A stretch of DNA of 64,000 nucleotides from Torymus aiolomorphi (lineage: Eukaryota; Arthropoda; Insecta; Hymenoptera; Torymidae): positions 113,195,235 to 113,259,234 of the forward strand of contig CM070874.1 in the NCBI GenBank assembly GCA_036365515.1, read 5' to 3'. The position numbers and the translations under genes are program-made. The notes under the pieces were generated by a model, which was given only the letters and a program-made list of their open reading frames with translations, was not told the DNA's origin and ran no database searches. Position 1 is the first letter of the stretch; every line of letters begins with the position of its first letter. Below, in pieces: positions 60,470-64,000 of the stretch.

Positions 60470-61450
60470 TGCATTCATAAAATCGATGAAAAACATTAAT
60501 TAATCGCCTTCATTCATTGATAAATCTGTCACGAGTTCAAAATATCATTCCATCACACTCAGAAAAACGATCCTCCTGTGTTGAAATAAAATTCTTCCCC
60601 AGAAAATCTTCGTGCGACAAAAAAGCATTCCTCCTGCGCGAAAAAATTTCCTCTTGCGCGAAAATCATCTCGTTCCTCCTTCCATAGGAAAATATCCTCT
60701 TGGCCCTATTTTTAGCGGAAATCCTCTTCCGACAGGCAGATTCTCGTTGATACAGGAAGATCGTATTCTGAGTGGCAGAATAATTTCAAAGTAATGCCAA
60801 ATTTCCGTACAAAAAAAGCTATAATCAAGCACAAAATGTTAACGGAACAAACGTCAACTCACATCTATATTCAACGCAATAAACCCTCCCCAAAACTCCA
60901 AAACCACATCAATTCACTCGACTCCCTTACACAAAAGAAAATCCTCCCCAGACCTCGAAAAACTCTTCCTTTTCCTCCTCCTCCTCGGCCCCCTATACGC
61001 ACCCGCACGAGACCACTGCGCTCCCTTCGCGCTGATCCCGCTGCCAAATCAGCAGTATTTAAAATTCTCGCTCGGGCTCGTGGGCTCGCGTGCAGGGCAA
61101 TTGTTGCGGAGTAAGCAGACAAGTCCCGCGGGAGTATCAGAAATCGAATTTCACGCGAACGCGCGTTCGGGCCTTTTTATACACGACGAGCTGCTGCTGC
61201 TGGTCTCCGGGGAGGCAGCCCCCGTCGGTTCTAATAGCGCGTCAAGCGGTTTCGACGGTTTAAAGAGAGAGCGAGCGAGGTGGAGGGTAAGGGAAGAGTA
61301 ATTTTTAGGTAATGTCTGGGTGTGTAGGTGTAGAGCGAGGTGAGAGTTTTTATAGAGTGATAGTAAGGTAGGACGGTTTTTCTTCCGTTTTATTTCCTTT
61401 ACAAAGCGAAATGTATTGTTATTTAAATTGATTAGTTGTATCACATGTAT
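60470..61450. other. Skew-switch unit
   Basis: A long C/A arm at 60480-61010 contains TTCCTCYTGCG-like words (60630-60660) and CTCCTCCTCCTCGG. The core spans 61010-61190. The G/T arm at 61190-61450 includes GAGCGAGCGAGGTGGAGGG. Confidence 0.55.
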
Positions 61451-61699
61451 GCTTTTTATTTGAAACAAGATTTAACGAGTAGTATAATAGTGTCAAATGT
61501 ATTCTACAGTTGTCTGAAAGTTGAAATTGAATTTTTCTGATACCTCGTATCATTGGAACTTTAATTACAAACGTAAAGGCGCTTGCTGCTATCAGAAAGC
61601 GCGTATCAAAGACATAAATAAGCCTCCTTTACTGCTTCGATTTTTATTTACATACGTATATTATTCTTCGACATATATTCTCAATTAATATGGCACTCC

Positions 61700-62800
61700 A
61701 TTTTGCACGTTCAAAAAACTTTCAATTAATCTCACGCTCGCCTCGTACACGTATTTCACGACTATACCTCTAATTCAAAACGACAATTCCCGCGCCCCTC
61801 CCCCCTATTTTTCACCTTTATCAATTCATAACACAACTTCCCGCTTAAATTAACTACCTAATCAAACTCCGCGCGTCGGAATAAAATATTCCGCTACATA
61901 AGCACCCTACTCAGAAAATAACCAGGGAGAGCGAGCACCACAAAGTTCATTGACACAGCTTCAGCGCCGTCATTATACTTCGTTCTCTCTCCCTTCCTAC
62001 CTCTCTTCTATGCACTCTTGGAGTCGAACAAACTTCCCCCTCCTCTTTTCCTCTCTCACATAATGTCGAAAACGCAAACTTCGGCTAACGAACGCGCTCC
62101 TATCTCTGCGTAGTGCACACGTCGATTCACCATCGACTACACCCGCACGCGTGCAACTTAAACAATGTAACGACGTTTTCTCTCCCCAAAAAAGCAACTA
62201 CGCGAAGAGAGAGAGAGAGGCAGAGCAGAGAGACAGCAGAGAGCAGAGTGAAATTAATGTTCATGAGTGGGAGCAACAGGCGCAGACAAAGGTTAATTAA
62301 ATCGCGACTTGCGACATATAAAGGGTTTAGACAATAAACGGATCTCTCTCTCTCTCTCTCTCTCCCTCTCTCTCTCTGGTTCTGACGTATACGCGCAATT
62401 CGCCCGGTTGTCTGACATTTGCACGAGCCGCGTTACAACGTATACGTACACACAGGCTCAGCGAGTGAGAGAGGAGTACAACGGGGGATAGGAGGATCAA
62501 TGACACCCGGAATCATGCGTCGCGAGCTCGCTTTATACGCCTGTTTCGTTATCTGCGCGAGCGAATCCTGTGTACGAAAGGCAGATAGAGGCGATCGGAG
62601 CCGATTGTTTTTCGAAAAAGGCTCGGTCGTGTGTTTTTCTTTTTCGGCGCTGTGTTTTCGCGCGCGCGTGTGTGAGATGACTTTTTTTTTTTTGGCCGGC
62701 GCCAATTTCGGCGACGTTGAAAGGTGGTGTGGTCCTTTTAATTTGGAGTTAGCAGTTTTTTACATCGTCGCTTTTAGGTTGTAAAATAATGGACGAAGGT
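61700..62800. other. Skew-switch unit with reversed microsatellite order
   Basis: The C/A arm at 61720-61910 includes CGCGCCCCTCCCCCC. The core carries GAGAGAGAGAGG at 62208-62219 to the left of CTCTCTCTCTCTC at 62344-62378, opposite to most units. The G/T arm spans 62600-62800. Confidence 0.5.
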
Positions 62801-62929
62801 GAATGCAAACCTTCTAAAGTGCAAATTTTATCGTACGGGTTTTAGAAAGCTATTTTACATATTTTTGATGCCTCTATCGTATACAGCCGTGTTGCGCGTT
62901 AAAGTTCCAAAAGCTCTTTCATCGTATCT

Positions 62930-64000
62930 TAATTTTCAACCATAAACTTCACCCTCGCGTCTTTAATACACTCCAAACAAGCCAAATTTGTGCCTCAAAA
63001 TCCACCGCGTCGCGTAAAAGGCCTTCGCGCTGCGTATACACGAAAGACGTAAGTCGCTGATGCCCTTACATATATCCTCTCGCAGCGTGATTATTCTAAT
63101 AACCGCATGCACGTGCGCCTCCTAAAACACTGCGCGCGAAATTTCGCTGACGGGCGATAAAACGTATACGAGCGCGCATGCGTGCGTGTATTACAAACGC
63201 GTGCGCTTGCGGCGCGAAGTTTCGTTATGAGAAAAATCCCGGCGTAAATCGTATAATATAATAACGCGAGCGGGTATCGAGCGCATAAAGTAGGATCCAA
63301 AAATCGCTCGAAAAGGGCGAGGAGGAGAATAAGGCGCAATGGAGGAAAGACCAAGCTCCCGCTCACTGCAAAGTCTTATATACCTTATAAATGGACTTTC
63401 TCTGTTACTCGCGCCCGTGTCCTTCTTTCTCTCTCACTCGTCTCGTAAATCCCGCAAGTCCCGTAAATCCCTTCCGTTTCTCTCTCTCGCTCTCTTATCC
63501 TTCCGGCTCTTGCTGCCGCACCTTTTTAAAAGAATATAACTATAACCGTGCGAGAGACTACGGTATAAAGCGCCCGATGTCCTGACCGGAAACCAGAGAG
63601 CGAGCGCAGATATGCGAGTCCCCCGGGCGCTCGTCACTCGTTAATTAACTTCCCGCTCCGGCTCTCGAGAGGTTTTTGTCGCGCGCCCGGCCGAGGGTGA
63701 AAGAGAACGACGATTTTTCCGAGCCTTAATTACCGGAAAATTCGTCTTTTTAAATGTCGTGTGCGCGCGCGCTGGGGGGAGAGGTGAGAGACCGTCGACT
63801 CGATTAAGGCGGGGAAGTATAGCTGGCATATTTGTTTCGCGTTCTCTGCCTTTCCGCCCCGTTCTGGCGTTTAATTTGCGCGCTTTATCACGCAACTAGC
63901 TGTTTGCTTTTGCTGCTCGGAATTTTACTGCTAGCTGGAGAGGAGGTCTGACAAATAAAAATGTGTCGAATGGCTTTTTTTTCATAATAAAAAGGAGAGA
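62930..64000. other. Skew-switch unit, right arm reaching the window end
   Basis: The C/A arm at 62935-63020 precedes a long CpG core with CCCGTAAATCCC-type repeats at 63447-63472. The G-rich right arm includes GGGGGGAGAGGTGAGAG at about 63775 and runs off the end. Confidence 0.45.

Overview
This is a nuclear genome window from an animal, most likely an arthropod and plausibly a hymenopteran (parasitoid-wasp-like) insect. The basis is a DD34D mariner, an insect-type non-LTR retrotransposon with a three-knuckle Gag, many short palindromic elements, frequent CpG with alternating CG tracts, and abundant (GA)n, (CT)n and (AC)n microsatellites. The species cannot be fixed from sequence alone. No convincing host protein-coding gene, rRNA gene or functional tRNA gene is visible. 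Most open frames are short or run through simple repeats. The window is therefore probably intergenic or part of one or more very long introns.

Two things structure it. The first is the unique-looking DNA, which is a chain of about 38 units, each roughly 0.6-1.4 kb. Each unit has a left arm rich in C and A, a CpG/GA/TC-rich core, and a right arm rich in G and T on the + strand, so each unit is roughly symmetric under reverse complementation. In four hand-counted left-arm 60-mers C:G is 83:18 and A:T is 85:54. In four hand-counted right-arm 60-mers G:C is 87:21 and T:A is 87:45. The C-to-G switch recurs in the same direction from about 2 kb to 64 kb. This skew chain is the main unusual signal. 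It could reflect closely spaced replication initiation sites, divergent transcription, or another strand-asymmetric mutational process.

The second is inserted mobile DNA. It includes four members of a CCCTGGTAGAAAT-ended family (1.8, 4.0, 29.1 inverted, 34.2 kb), two members of a TACACGGAGAG-ended family (24.8 and 44.1 kb), a 1.4 kb fold-back element (30.2-31.6 kb), and further inverted-repeat elements at 14.6, 15.8, 39.1, 50.5, 51.5, 52.7 and 56.4 kb. The richest block is 40.0-45.0 kb. There a non-LTR retrotransposon with an intact ORF1 and a gutted ORF2 carries a mariner (TA duplication, one frameshift, all three catalytic Asp kept) at the end of ORF2. Its 3' UTR also carries a MITE-like element that contains a degenerate tRNA-Glu-like Pol III promoter.

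On the + strand, two sites (22.5 and 36.5 kb) join a 3' splice site directly to a 5' splice site and have a GTAAGT about 50 nt downstream. A third site (59.9 kb) has only the direct junction. These are candidate recursive-splicing ratchet points, which would suit a long + strand intron.
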